Source: Chalciporus piperatus
Taxonomy: Eukaryota > Basidiomycota > Agaricomycetes > Boletales > Boletaceae
Reading direction: 5' to 3'
DNA length: 27,030 nt
Assembly: GCA_038093975.1 (NCBI GenBank)
Contig: JBBPTG010000303.1
Location: 1-27,030 of the forward strand
The position numbers were made by a program, and so were the translations under genes. Of this stretch, positions 9,944-21,200 are shown piece by piece. Each line of letters starts with the position of its first letter. Within the stretch, counting starts at the first letter, position 1. The notes under the pieces are model-generated. The model searched no databases. It saw only the letters and a list, made by a program, of their open reading frames with translations, and was not told the DNA's origin.

Positions 9944-10637
9944 TTGAAGGGGAAGCGCAGACAGTGCACCTCTCGAATCTCCGAGCCTTCCGTCATCAAC
10001 GCGGGGCCACTGGCTTATTCCCGTCCTGAAGCCGCCTTCACTCAGAAGGTATTCATCGTCCGGAGGTAATGTATTCGCCCTTCAAGTTCACATCACTGAG
10101 CTCGATTCGTTTTGCTTTGTCTGGGTAGTAAACGTTCAGGTCAGCGCCGCAGTGGTCTATCTCACATTCTACACTTACCCATTGCTCGACGTTAGCTTGC
10201 AGAGGTCAGCGGAACACGGTAACCCAGATACAAAGTCGAGGGTAAGGGTGTGCCGGTACATCACGGGGATATGATAAAACCTAATATGAACTTCCTGAGG
10301 TAGGTTCTTCGGAGAGTAGTAAGCCAGTGCAGCGTTCGACCATCTAGGGGCTTGTCAAGAATGAACATGAGTTGACCACTCCAAATCAACCACAAAGGTG
10401 ATCAATGTGCTCATCGCAGCAGAGATCTGAATCTTATCTTGTGGGATGTGGATTCTGCCCACAGTGGAGGGTGAACGCCGACTCGTTGGTTTGTATAGGG
10501 GAGACTGGATTGCGCCGAATCTTGGATCTGAATCTAGCTTGGATCTAGCGTACCACAATGACTGTTAAGTGACAATCCTGAATCCAAGTTCGCCAGCTGG
10601 CCATATATGATGTAGTATTCATCATACCGTCGTTTAT
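9944..10637. other. Stretch without a recognisable gene
   Basis: On the minus strand a 67-residue frame (10558-10355) and a second open piece near 10330-10165, which ends at a GTAAGTG donor-like site, might be upstream exons of the WD40 fragment. They carry no recognisable motif. No transposon ends or RNA genes were seen. Confidence 0.35.
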
Positions 10638-11960
10638 TTGCATCCCCCGCATCTTTGTCTTGAATCCCCCCCTTCGAGTTGTCCATGGGCCCCTACGTCA
10701 GCCCAATCAAACTGTGCTCTCCGCCTCGGGTCCCGCCACCTCAGCCCACACGCGGCTCCGCGGCATCCTCTGTCGCTTCCACCTGTGTATGGCCGATATT
10801 GGGCAAAGCACCGGCTTCAAGTCCGACGGGACAATTGGTAAGAAACCGTAGGGGTCTTCACATTGTTGAATCAGTGGTCATCATTCTATAGGTCTTGACG
10901 GTTACCTTCCAAGGCGGGACCGCCAAACAACATCTGGTTGTCCAAGATGTACTCGACCCGTCGAAAACTGACACCTGGGCCAAGTTCGCCAACATCAAGT
11001 TCAAGTTCCCTAAGAATGCCAGCCACAGCGACATTCGGGTCTCCTTCCTTCAAGACAACACCTCTTGGAGCTGTGTAGGGACAGCTTCGCTGGGGGAGAC
11101 CTCAAACGACAGGCCCTCTATGAATCTCGGATGGCTCGCTGATGAGGACCCTGCCAGCGCCGACGATCGCGCCACCATCCTCCACGAGTTTGGTTACGCC
11201 CTCAGGTTGACGCATGAACATCAGTGTTTGTACTCCATCATGATGTGCGTAAACCTTGATGTTCCTGTGGGAATTCCTTGTAGTGACCTGACTACGTTCG
11301 TTACCTTAGGTATTTTATGAGCGCCGAGCTTAATGAAGAGGGAATAGAGATCGGCCAAAACGAAGAGCTCTCTGAGCTGGACAAGGCGTACGTGACTCTC
11401 ATGTATCCACCAGACCCGAGAGACAGCGAAAGCCTGGGACGATTTGAGGTCCGAGGATGCGATGATGCACGCTGGTATTGGCAAAAAAGAGTGTGGCGTT
11501 ATCGTAGCAGCCCTCTGCGACAGGGTGGCTCGGGCGGGCATCTGTTCGGCTCTCGAAGCCGCACGAGCTGCCTTCGTAGCTCAGAATCAGCGCGCGATGG
11601 CGAGGTACATAAGTGAGTAAGAATTTACATGCAGTCTACGATTCTAATTCCGAGTCCCTGTCGTCATCGCGCAGAAACCTCCGATTTGTCACGGTGGGGA
11701 TTTTTTACGTCCAAAAACCAGCTCATCAGAAGCATTGTGAAGGACATTGCGAAGGAAGTATTCCAGCAAAACGCCGTCAAGACGAATCACCCCCCAGTCC
11801 CTGAAAATGAGGTGATGAAAATGATCGCCACACTCGTTACCAGTTCCGAGATCGAGGAGGTGGTGGAGGCGTCCTATTACCAACTCAAGCCGAATTTTAG
11901 CTCCGAAAGAGGTTTTGGAGTGGATGCCTGGGCCCGCGTCGGGGAGCTTCGACGGAGAAG
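10638..11960 (+). pseudogene. Broken metzincin-type zinc metalloprotease
   Basis: The astacin-like metzincins common in mushrooms hydrolyse peptide bonds with a zinc bound by HExxHxxGxxH. Here 'TVTFQGGTAKQ', 'FANIKFKF', 'SDIRVSF' and 'MNLGWLADEDP' lead to HEFGYALRLTH at 11183-11215: the second zinc His is Tyr (11195-11197) and the Gly is Arg. The Met-turn 'SIMMYF' follows after far too few residues, so an internal segment is missing. It is interrupted by an intron beginning at GTGCGT (about 11245) and ending before 11311. After 'TLMYPPDP' a 1-nt shift near 11415 moves the frame to 'TAKAWDDLRSEDAMMHAG'. A further intron (11613-11674) leads to a helical C-terminal region ('VIEEVVEASYYQLKP'-like) that runs into F-box fragment sequence near 12040 without its own ending. 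The N-terminal start is uncertain, and no clear signal peptide is left. Confidence 0.8.
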
Positions 11961-12042
11961 GAGGTGTGAAGGATTTAAATTAATACAATTTACGTTGTCT
12001 CCCTACACAATGTTGTTGAACTTGAACAAGCCCACGACGGTG

Positions 12043-12510
12043 CGCTTTTACCGAACCTGAAGCACATCGTTTGGACAGGAGATGACGGTGACGAATCCAT
12101 ATCGTTTTTCCGATACCTTGTCCCTCGCACCCTTGTTTCCCTCCACCTCAAAGGATCATCATGGCCCGACGGCAAACTCGCCTTCGTATCTCTTCTTCAC
12201 AACCACTTTCAAACCTCGAAAGGTTTCGTTGTATAGACAGTGAAGCTCCCCCTGTAGTCTCACATCGCATCTCCGAATTCGTCTGCAACACCGAAAAGCT
12301 ATTTACTCTCTCCGTCGGTCGACTCAGCGAAAAAGCGATGATACGCCTATCGCAATCAACGGAGTTGGATCCTAAACACGGCTGGGACAGGGTGACTGGC
12401 ACGTTCTTCCCAAATCTCACTTGTTTTCGCCTACTACATGGATCGCTCAGTGCCAAGGCAACTGAGTACTTGGCCAATCTGCAGCTCTCACCTCGACAAG
12501 TACGCTTCGG
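12043..12510 (+). pseudogene. F-box gene fragment: middle part
   Basis: This is similar to the middle of the F-box gene on the minus strand (about 17015 down to 16545), in opposite orientation. 'LLPNLKHIVWTGDD', 'RTLVSL.LKGSSWP' and 'LAFVSLLHNHF' are followed by a 1-nt deletion near 12205-12212 that moves the rest ('LERFRCIDSEAPPVV', 'LANLQLSPRQVRF') into another frame. Eight parent residues are missing after 'SQSTEL'. Similarity stops near 12510. It lies between the metzincin relic and the calcineurin start and is clearly non-functional on its own. Confidence 0.85.
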
Positions 12511-12741
12511 GCTCATGTTGATTGGAGATCTTGTCGTGTGACCGGCAATCGACCGGCAACTCAACTCGGACGCCGGTGACAAAAACCTTGACAACAACAC
12601 CCGAGACCACGAGCGCTTGTTGCACTTGCTCAGACTCATCGGCGAGTCGACGGCGCCCACGTCACAGCAATACACGACCACCGATACCCAACACCAGCCC
12701 CACCAGATTCATATACTCACCACGACGAGCTGGACCCAACG

Positions 12742-15416
12742 ATGGCGTCCAACCAGGAATACTATCACACCGTCGCACATGCCCACGAAAACCCAGCTGC
12801 GCATGGCCCACCCATCGACTACGACAACGACCCCGTCTTGCCAGGCGGAACAGTCCAATGGAACACCATCGGGTCTGGTGTAAGTTTAACAGAACGAGCG
12901 ATGCCAAATGTCAGTCTCTCATGTCTATTCAATACGATCCGCTCTACAGGACGATCGTAGTATCATTGACCACTATTTTCTGTTCCATTATCGTGTTTAC
13001 AGGTGCCACAACCTGTGGGTTGGGAGCCAACAGATGAACAGCTCTTCGTGAGGGCCGCGGATAGGACGATACCCGATGTGGAGTTCTTGAAGCACCATTT
13101 CTTCAAGGAAGGAAAGTTGACGGAGAAACAAGCGCTGTATCTCCTTACAAAAGCAACGTCGATCTTATCGCGCGAACCGAACATGGTGAATGTCGCGAGT
13201 CCAGTGACAAGTGAGTTGCTCTCCGTGTTATACTTGGGGCGTTATCGGTGCGAGTAACGTCCCTGTGTCATTCCTCGATGCACCTAGTATGTGGTGATAT
13301 ACATGGGCAATATGTGAGTTGTTGACGCAATTCCAATGTCAGTTGATGGGCTGATTCGCATCTTCATTCGACTCTCGGACACCGGTAGTACGACCTCATG
13401 AAACTGTTCGAGATTGGCGGAAGCTTTTCAGAAAACTCATACCTGTTCTTGGGTGATTATGTCGATCGCGGAAACTTTGGCATAGAAGTGCGGCTCCTCA
13501 ATCCCCACAATGTCCTCTCCAAAATCGCTCACAATTTCTGCAGTGCCTACTATACCTCTACGCACTCAAGATACAACGGCCCAGAGACATCACCCTCCTT
13601 AGGGGCAACCACGAATGCCGACATCTCACAGAATACTTCACCTTCAAGCGCGAATGTACGCTCTATTCTCGCCAAGGGTCCACGGTTTCCACTCGCTCAA
13701 CGTGATGCGTATGTTATTCCCATCGCACAGGCCTCCACAAGTACTCTCAAGCAGTCTACGATGCATGTCTAGAATCTTTCAACGCTTTACCCGTCGCTGC
13801 GCTCGTCGATAATCGGTTCTTTTGCGTTCATGGCGGACTTTCGCCGGAGCTTATTACATTAGATGATATCCGACGGGTACGTTTATGGCGTTCGTTTTGT
13901 GTTTTTTCTTCTTCTTCGTTCTGGTCTCGGATTCTTGGAAGGTGGGTGATTGATGTGTATTGTGTATAGCTCGATCGTTTCCATGAGCCTGGGTCGAGTG
14001 GCTTGCTGTGTGATTTGTTGTGGTCAGATCCCGTGGCGAACTTTGGGTATGAACAGGATCCTGCGGCTCACGGTCCTCCTTTACCACCCGGCACGTCGTT
14101 CGAACATAACGCAACAAGGGGCTGTTCATATTTCTACACGTGAGCCTTGTTCTTCAAGTGTATGACGATTGTCAATGCCTATATGCTATCAGGTACGAAG
14201 CAGCCTGCAAGTTCCTGGAACGAAATAGCCTCCTCGGAATCGTCAGAGGGCACGAAGCTCAAGACGCAGGGTATCTCATTTCCGTCGCTTTCCATTTCCA
14301 TTTCCATCTCAAAGACAAATTCCTCCAAGGTACTTGATGTATCGCAAAACCCCCACCAAAAAGTTTCCCTCTGTGATCACCGTGTTCAGCGCGCCCAACT
14401 ACCTCGATGTCTACCACAACCGAGGGGCAGTGATCAAATACGCGAACAAGAACATTACGATCAGGCAGTTTAACTCGAGCAGTCATCCGTATTGGTTACC
14501 GAATTTCATGGATGGGTTTACGTGGAGTCTACCATTTGTGGGTGCGAAGAGTGAGTCTTGTGTTTTTGTGTGTGTGTGTGTGTGCCGCACGTGTTTGACG
14601 GTGACGATGGTAGTCACGGAGATGTTGCTCGCGATTCTCGCGACGTGTAGTCCCGAAGAGCTCGAAGATACGGATGACGAAGATGATGCAAGACTTGATT
14701 TGGCGCTGCCACCACCAGACCCTGCGGCGAGGAAACAACAGATCAAGAACAAGATTCTCGCAGTCGGGAAGATGCAGAGGGTGTTCCAGCTTCTCAGGTG
14801 CGCTTCCCCCTCCGTTCACATTTCGTCTCCCATCCGGATGTCATGACCATCCTCGATCGAATCGTTTTTCTGACGCTCGAATTGTAGAGAGGAAGCCGAG
14901 AACGCATCCGAGTTGTCTGCTATTCCAATGGAGGACCGAAGAGGCCCTGATTTGCTTACTGCGCATGGTAGCACACAAATGCGAAACTATATTCGCAGTT
15001 TCGCAGACGCGTCAGTAGCCATCCCCATTCCCGTTGGCATTGCTTATCATACTAACCACGCTCCCCACACACACCACAGCCGTCGCTCCGATCTCCTCAA
15101 CGAACGTCTCCCCACGTTCCAACCCGACGACGAAAGCGAATTCCCGGTCATACCCGCTCCAAGCATGCGTCGACGCGGTTCTGGGGACATTGAAAACGTG
15201 AGCATGGAAGAACTCATTCGGAGGACGTTTCAGGATGAGGATGAGGAGGAGGATGAGGAAAGTGATGAGGTCGATTCTGTGGATAGGGATAGGGATAGGG
15301 ATAGGGGTAGGGATAGGATGGAGAGGATAGAGAGGGATAGGGTGGAGAGAGTGGAGAGGGTTGTAAGGGAGAGAAAAGTGACGAGGCATGTGATGAATAG
15401 GTATGAGGGTGCGTGA
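12742..15416 (+). CDS. CNA1: Calcineurin A: Ca2+/calmodulin-dependent Ser/Thr phosphatase catalytic subunit
   Basis: Calcineurin A dephosphorylates targets such as Crz1 after Ca2+/calmodulin activation, as a heterodimer with calcineurin B. Exons: 12742-12909, 13003-13210, 13288-13313, 13389-13487, 13544-13655, 13731-13876, 13970-14139, 14193-14270, 14330-14550, 14614-14797, 14888-15010, 15080-15416; total 1,872 nt, 623 aa, every junction in phase. Metal and active-site motifs are all present: GDIHGQ, GDYVDRG, GNHECRH, VHGG and RGHEAQDAG. The B-binding helix follows '[11 protein letters not shown]', then the calmodulin-binding region '[14 protein letters not shown]' and an autoinhibitory-like '[11 protein letters not shown]'. 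The tail is acidic, then Asp-Arg/Glu-Arg rich. Two changes from the usual consensus are RGNFGIE (usually RGYFSIE) and RGHE (usually RAHE). Exon 1 was extended past a GTAAGT at 12880 because '[10 protein letters not shown]' matches the family. Confidence 0.93.
14567..14584 (+). repeat. (TG)9 microsatellite in a calcineurin intron
   Basis: Nine TG units lie inside the intron 14551-14613. This is a likely length-variable site with no coding effect. Confidence 0.9.
15282..15317 (+). repeat. GATAGG hexamer array coding an Asp-Arg run
   Basis: Six hexamer units in frame (one is GGTAGG) encode D-R pairs in the last exon of calcineurin. They follow a Glu/Asp-rich stretch and precede degenerate GAGAGG/GATAGG-like repeats that encode Glu-Arg pairs up to about 15365. 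The unit length is a multiple of three, so copy-number change keeps the frame. Confidence 0.9.
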
Positions 15417-15730
15417 GGGTCTCCGTCGCGCGAGGGGATTTGGGGGATGGGAGTGGGGGATTTAGGGGAAAGGTGATCTAAGGTGCGGAGGTGAATGGGT
15501 ATGGGTATGGTTTTGTTATACGTGTATGGGTACTTGTTTTTTTCTGTATTGCTGATTTATAGGACATTGAACGTGTCTCGCATGACGAGCGATGTGTAGG
15601 AGGTCATTTGAATTGATGTCACTCCCAACTCTTCGCTATCACTTGGCCAACACAAGTCAAGGACCAAATGAAGAACTCGAATGAGTAGTCAGTGCAAGAT
15701 ACTAATAGAGACCTACAACACCACGAGTTG
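15417..15730. other. Convergent intergenic region between calcineurin and the F-box gene
   Basis: These 314 bp lie between two convergent stop codons. The first half is G-rich on the plus strand and the middle is T-rich (around 15530-15545). This fits two back-to-back 3' UTRs. No open frame or element was recognised. Confidence 0.6.
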
Positions 15731-17456
15731 TCAACTTTCCCCGCTCGCTTCGTCGTCGACGTCCAGGCTAACATCCTCTCTCTCGTCCTCGCCACTCAAC
15801 CTTCCAAGTGTCCCAAAGTCAAAACCAGATTTCTCCAACTCCTTATACACCTCCTCGCGCGCCTCTTTCATTGCCTTCCGCCTCGTCAAATCTTGGATCT
15901 CGATGCACCCCTTCGAAATCGACCTGACGAGCTTCCACGCACTCCGTGAGCCAGACAGAGGCGACGTTGTCTTCTCATCCAGAGTATCGAGGGTGTCAAG
16001 TTGAGGAAACAGTTGTGCGAGTAAACTCGCGACGCGTACGGCGCTCTCGATCGAACACGTCGATGCACCGACAGCGAAAACGCGGGTTTCGGGGTTCGTC
16101 CAGTGAGAGGGGACGGGAGCAGTGAGAGGGGCCAACGAGTCAAAGACAAGCCCGAGCACCTGAAGGCGTTTACAGTGTTGCGCGACATACGCAACACCAT
16201 ACAGGGTCATTTGGGAATGAACCAGCGTGCCTTGGTCCGTTTTCCAATCCTGGCCCGTACCGATCTTCAGTGTACGTAGAGATGGCCAGTGCTTTGCAAT
16301 TTGTATCACTTTTTCGTCGTTGAGACACGGGGTGAAGACGTTCTCGAGTAAGAGGGTGGTGAGGTTTTTGAATTGGAAAAGAGGGTCGAGAGCATTTGCT
16401 GGAAGTTCGAAGATAGGGCTGGTTCTGCGCATGGTCTGGACAACATACTCCAATGAAACAAGCTTCACGTGGTCAAACGATTTCGCGATACAGTTGAAGA
16501 ACATTTCGACAGCTGTACCCGGTGCCAGCGATGAGAAGTCGAAGCGTACTTGTCGAGGTGAGAGCTGCAGATTGGCCAAGTACTCGGCTGCCTTGGCAAG
16601 CAATCCACGTAGGCGAAAACAAGTGAGGTTTGGGAAGAATGTGCCGGCCACCCTGCCCCAACTGTCGTGTTTGGGAAGTTCAACTGTGAACACCTTGAGC
16701 TCCGTTGATTGTGTTAGGTGTACCATCGCCTTTTCGCTGAGTGGACCGACGGAGAGGATAGACAGCGTTTTGATGTTGCAGACGAACCGGGAGATGCGAT
16801 CTAGAACTACAGGGGGAGCCCGACTGTCTATACAAAAAAATTCTTGGAGGTTGGGGAAGTGTTTGTGAAGCAGGGACACGAGGGCGAGTTTGCTGTTGGG
16901 CCATGATGATCCTTTTAGGCGGAGGGAAACAAGGGTGCGCGGGGCAAGGTGTCGGAAAACGGATATGGATTCGTCGTCATCTCCTGTCCAAACAATGTGC
17001 TTCAGATTCGGTAAAAGCCAACCGCCCTATTCGCAAGGGAAGTCGGAGAGGATACGCCGCACATGGGGCTCGAGGTTGAAGCGGTCTCGACCTCGGACTC
17101 CTACGGAGTGTACACGGCGCGCGTACTTTTGAAATACGACAAAGTCTTGCAATCCCACTGCCCTTTCTAGGACCTGTGTCCAGGCCATATCAGTGCCAAC
17201 ATCCAGTTCGACAGGAATAGCGCCTCACAGTGGTACCATCCGGTCTTTTGAGTACGGCCACCGGTAAGCAATCAGCAAGAGGACGGAGCGAAACTATGTC
17301 ACGCCACAGCACGTCCAATGCGATTTCTGTGAACGCTTTACAGCTGATAGCAAGACAGACGAGCGTCGCGGTTTCTGTATCCAAAGCCACTGGCATATTC
17401 CTCAGATGAGTGAATATCATGGAGAGGATCTCCGGTACAAGCAAACACTTGTGCAT
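15731..17456 (-). CDS. F-box/LRR-like protein with one in-frame stop
   Basis: Mushroom proteins of this type usually act as substrate receptors of SCF ubiquitin ligases. Exon 1 (17456-17229) starts MHKCLLVPEILSMIFTHL, an F-box-like segment, and continues to 'AFTEIALDVLWRDIVSL'. A 55-nt intron (17228-17174, GTGAGG...ACACAG) leads to exon 2 (17173-15731). Total is 1,671 nt, 556 aa if read through. Exon 2 carries leucine-rich segments ('LTTLLLENVF', 'SLRTLKIG', 'LQVLGLVFDSL') and an acidic tail. A TAG at 17027-17029 interrupts the frame at codon 125 ('DFPCE-stop-GGWLLPNL'), in otherwise clean coding sequence. No convincing intron removes it. So the gene is either a young pseudogene, or carries a sequencing error or an unusual splice. 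It is the best copy of the family seen as fragments at 8897-9455 and 12043-12510. Confidence 0.75.
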
Positions 17457-18241
17457 ATGGAGGCTGTTCGAGGAGCGTCACTGTTCCAGATAATGGAGCG
17501 ATTGAAAGGGAAACCTATTCGCCGACGAAAAAGGGACGGACTCATTGCTCAAACGTCGATCGTTCTAACTAGAGAAATGCCCCAAAATAGAAATAGGTTG
17601 GAAATCGGTGCTGAAGCTTACATAATAGTGAAGCTTCAAGTCACACCATGTACAATGAACGGCGGTATGGACTCACTTTAAAATCCCAGAGCGTCCAAAT
17701 TCTGTTATCGTTGTCTCCTACACCCCTGCTAAGCTTGCACGGGGCTACATAATCATCATAGAGTGATTTCATTCCCGAAGACTTCCACATGACTCTACCT
17801 CGGAGTCTGTCTTCAAAGCGGTCTCACAAATCATTTACTGCAAGGTGGCAGAGCTTGGCAGAGCGTGCGAGCTTTTCAGCTGATCGTTCTGAGTTCGCTA
17901 TCGTTCCGTCGATCTCTAGTCTGTGGCTTCGAGATTACGCCAGAATTCTTGCTGAGTTGTGTCACGCAACACGCGAGCCTTGCCCGCTGCCGGTATGATT
18001 TATGCGGCGAGATCCAGTGGATATGTGGTCTTGATGTATTGTGATAACACTTGAAATCGCACCACGGAGAGATCAGGTGCTTGGGTATTCCCAATCCAGG
18101 GACTATAATCCGCAAATCAGTCTAGTTTTATTTCATGGCGGCGTAGCGGCTTAATATTTAGAAGCCCGGTGTCCTTCGTCGTCTAGCATTCGTATTCACA
18201 CTTGGTATTTACTTTCCTGTGCTAGCTCGTAAAAACTACTA
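17457..18241. other. Intergenic region between copy B and the F-box gene
   Basis: These 785 bp hold the 3' side of copy B and the upstream region of the minus-strand F-box gene. Several open frames (for example 17406-17681 +) show no recognisable motif. The first bases next to 17456 are shared with the region upstream of the F-box fragment at 8897. No transposon or RNA gene was seen. Confidence 0.5.
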
Positions 18242-21200
18242 CTAGATACCCATATGCAACCACATAATCCGTTGATCGAACGGTATCTCTGTGCAACTTG
18301 TGATGGTTCGATGTAATGCGGAAGCCGCCCGAGTATGATCCAGACGTCTCGACTTATCACCCACCATATTCTCATAAAACCTGGCTGCCATCACTCTGGC
18401 AAGCACTGGATCCACAGCCCAAATCGGTCCGACCACAGAAGGAAACCCTGCACACTGCATTGCTGCAGCGATATGAACCATCTCGCCTGTCTCGGGCGAT
18501 CCTGAACTCTGCGCATCTCCAGCAATAGTATGAGAGGTGGAGAGGAATGCAAATTTCACCTGCTGCATATCGAGTCGCATGATGGCTTCCGTCTTGAGAT
18601 GGCCATCACTGAGGACGAGGGACGACTCGAATGGGCGTTGACGATTCGCGATCGCAGGACAGTCCATGTGAACGAACTCGTTCTTTCCCAGTTCTTCAGC
18701 AACCCTCGCTACTTTGCTATCTTGACCTTTGATACAGGTAGTCGTCGCCAACGGAGCGATGCGACGTGTCAGAAAGTCCAATTCGCTCTCAGCGAAATCT
18801 CGACCGTCTCCCGCGATGTCCGGCGGTGCTGTGTCCACGACGACGAAATGTGGCCGTTCTGTGGTAGAGTACGACAGCAATTTCCGTCTTGCACGAATGA
18901 GCTCCATAAGGCTGGTGGTGTATGACGAGATATAGAGGTCGGTGAAGTTTGGCTGCCCCTCCTCGTATGGTCCGGCAGCATGCAAGGGGAGGAGAGAGAA
19001 CTCGGCGGTTGGGTACCACCAGATACGGGATTGGAGTGGCTGGAACTTTTGAAGGACCTTTGCGATTGGGGAAACGACCAAGGACCACAGTTCGTGGAGG
19101 AGAAGAATGACGGCCTTTGTCCTATCCTCTGCCTCAGAAATGGCAGGGAGAGAACGGAGTCGCGAAGCGAGTTCAGCGACGTGGGCTTTGGTCGTTTTGA
19201 GGGGAACATGGATAGGGTCACGGTGATGCAGAACAACGAGTGCGTCGCAGGAGTACTGGCTAGCGTTGACGATCACGACAGCTCCGCGGCTGGCTGCCTC
19301 CTGTAGATCCGAGAAGAGAAGGGGCTCGAGGAAGCGCGAGAGGCCGGGCAACATGCGAATATCGGACACGATATTTTGTAATCGGGAATTGAGTTTCGAC
19401 GCCCGATTGTACCGGTCAGGGAAGTCATCGAAGATATCAGGAAGGCTACGAATGAGGGGTGGTAGCTGCATGAACGATTGCGCCAACATCTCGCCATGTT
19501 GTCCGGATGCAATGACATCGTCGAGAGGAGAGCGAAGACGCAGTAACGCACTCCAGAAAATGTCACGACCCTGTTCTAGAAGTTCAACTGCAGTGGAAAA
19601 TGTTCCGTCCCGAAGACAGGCCGAAAATGCGTCCATAGCGAGGGAGGAGGCGAGGTTTTCAAGAATCGTGGGATGATGGGAAGAGGGCGAAGAAGGAACG
19701 AGGCGGTGGAGAAGTAAACGCAGACATGTTTGGTAGGCCATGACTCTTGTAGGGTGTCCACACTCTTCGGCCGCGTCAACCCACGCTTTAGCACCCTCCA
19801 AGTCCACCGCCACCCCGAGTGAAATCCGGGGGAGCATGGCGTAGTGGTTGAACGCCTCCTCCATGTCATTCCATTCATTTGACTGATGAAATTTAGAAGT
19901 GAGACAAAGGGCAATGGTCATGTGTGATGAAATGTTGTCAGGATCGTCAGGTCGGGGAAGTCGCAATGCGGTATGGCACATTTTGATGGCTTTATTGAGG
20001 TCTGCTGTCATCCCCTGGGATTCAAACCGGATTCGTAGACAAGCGGCGAGGTCATTCAATGCTGCGGGTCGATATGGATGACCTCGTGGCAACTCGTCTA
20101 GTGATCCACCGTGTAATGCAGTTGCCTCGTCCAGGTCGGTTATCAGATTCAATTGCCTGAACCTCATCAGAAAGGATTGCGCAAGCCCGCTGGCGCAGAA
20201 TGACACATTGTATTCTGACACTAGCTGTATCGCCTCACAGTGCAATGCGATGGACTCGTCGAGATAACTGATTATCCCCAGATTATCGAATCGGGTTCGA
20301 AGGCAAGCCGCGAGATACAACAGTGGGTAGTATCGGGATGAATCGTTGGGCGAGCAGAGGTCTAATCCTGCACGGGACAATGCGATGGCCTCGTCTAAAT
20401 CGGTTGTTGTCTTAAGTTGGTTGAACCGGTACACAAAGCAGCGTGTAAGGGCCCTCCAGAACGGAGGACCGCTATATTCCCGGGGAATATCAAGCTCCAA
20501 TGTCGCCTGGTACATGGTGATGGCCTCGTTAAGGTCGTCCATGGCACCCAACCGCTCGAAGCGCCTCCTCAAGGAATCTGCAAGGTTACCAAGTGCGAAC
20601 CATCGAAGGCGATGTCCTTGCGGACGACGCTCCAAATGATCACGACATACACGGACTGCCTCATCGAGGTCAGAGACCTCACCACGTAGGTCGAAGCGAG
20701 TGGAAAGTAATGACGCGAGGTCATTTTTCGTGGAGTAAGGCGGATTTGAATCAGTAGGCCGTGAAAACTCCAAGGACGCTCGGTGCAGAGTGATGGCCTC
20801 ATCGAGATCAACCACTTTTTCCGATCGAAGGAAGCGGGTGTGGAGCAGACGAGCGAGATCTTTCAATAACCGGAATGGGGTGGGAGCGTGGGGGTGGGGA
20901 AGGTTCACTTCGGTTTGGAGCAAGCTAATTGCTTCGTCGAGATCCGTAAGCATACCCGAGCTGCTGAAACGGTCGTTGAGGAAACGCACGAGGTCGGCCG
21001 ATGACTGAGCTCGATCGTGATGTCCAAGGGGGTAAATTTCCAACGCTTTGCGCAAAAAATTGATGCTATCCCTTAAATCGCCAGGTTGATTGTAGCGACG
21101 AAATCGATTATGGAGGGATTTGCCAAGGTCAGAGAGCCAGCTGGCCCTGAAAGGATCGCCATCCCCGGTGAGATCCAAGACCTCTTTGTTCAGTGCGATC

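Noticed and set aside
12148..12681. 177-residue minus-strand open frame
   Set aside because: It is antisense to the F-box fragment at 12043-12510 and shadows it. The same pattern is seen opposite the parent gene.
12880..13002. GTAAGT at 12880 as the first calcineurin donor, possibly with a 7-nt microexon at 12950-12956
   Set aside because: The sequence after GTAAGT encodes '[10 protein letters not shown]', which matches the family, and a 7-nt exon would break the frame. The donor at 12910 (GTCAGT) fits both phase and family.
15282..15317. Telomere-like or CRISPR-like repeat
   Set aside because: The unit is GATAGG within coding sequence, not TTAGGG, and there are no spacers.
16227..16868. 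213-residue plus-strand open frame
   Set aside because: It lies antisense to exon 2 of the F-box gene, which has recognisable family sequence. The plus-strand frame shows no motif.
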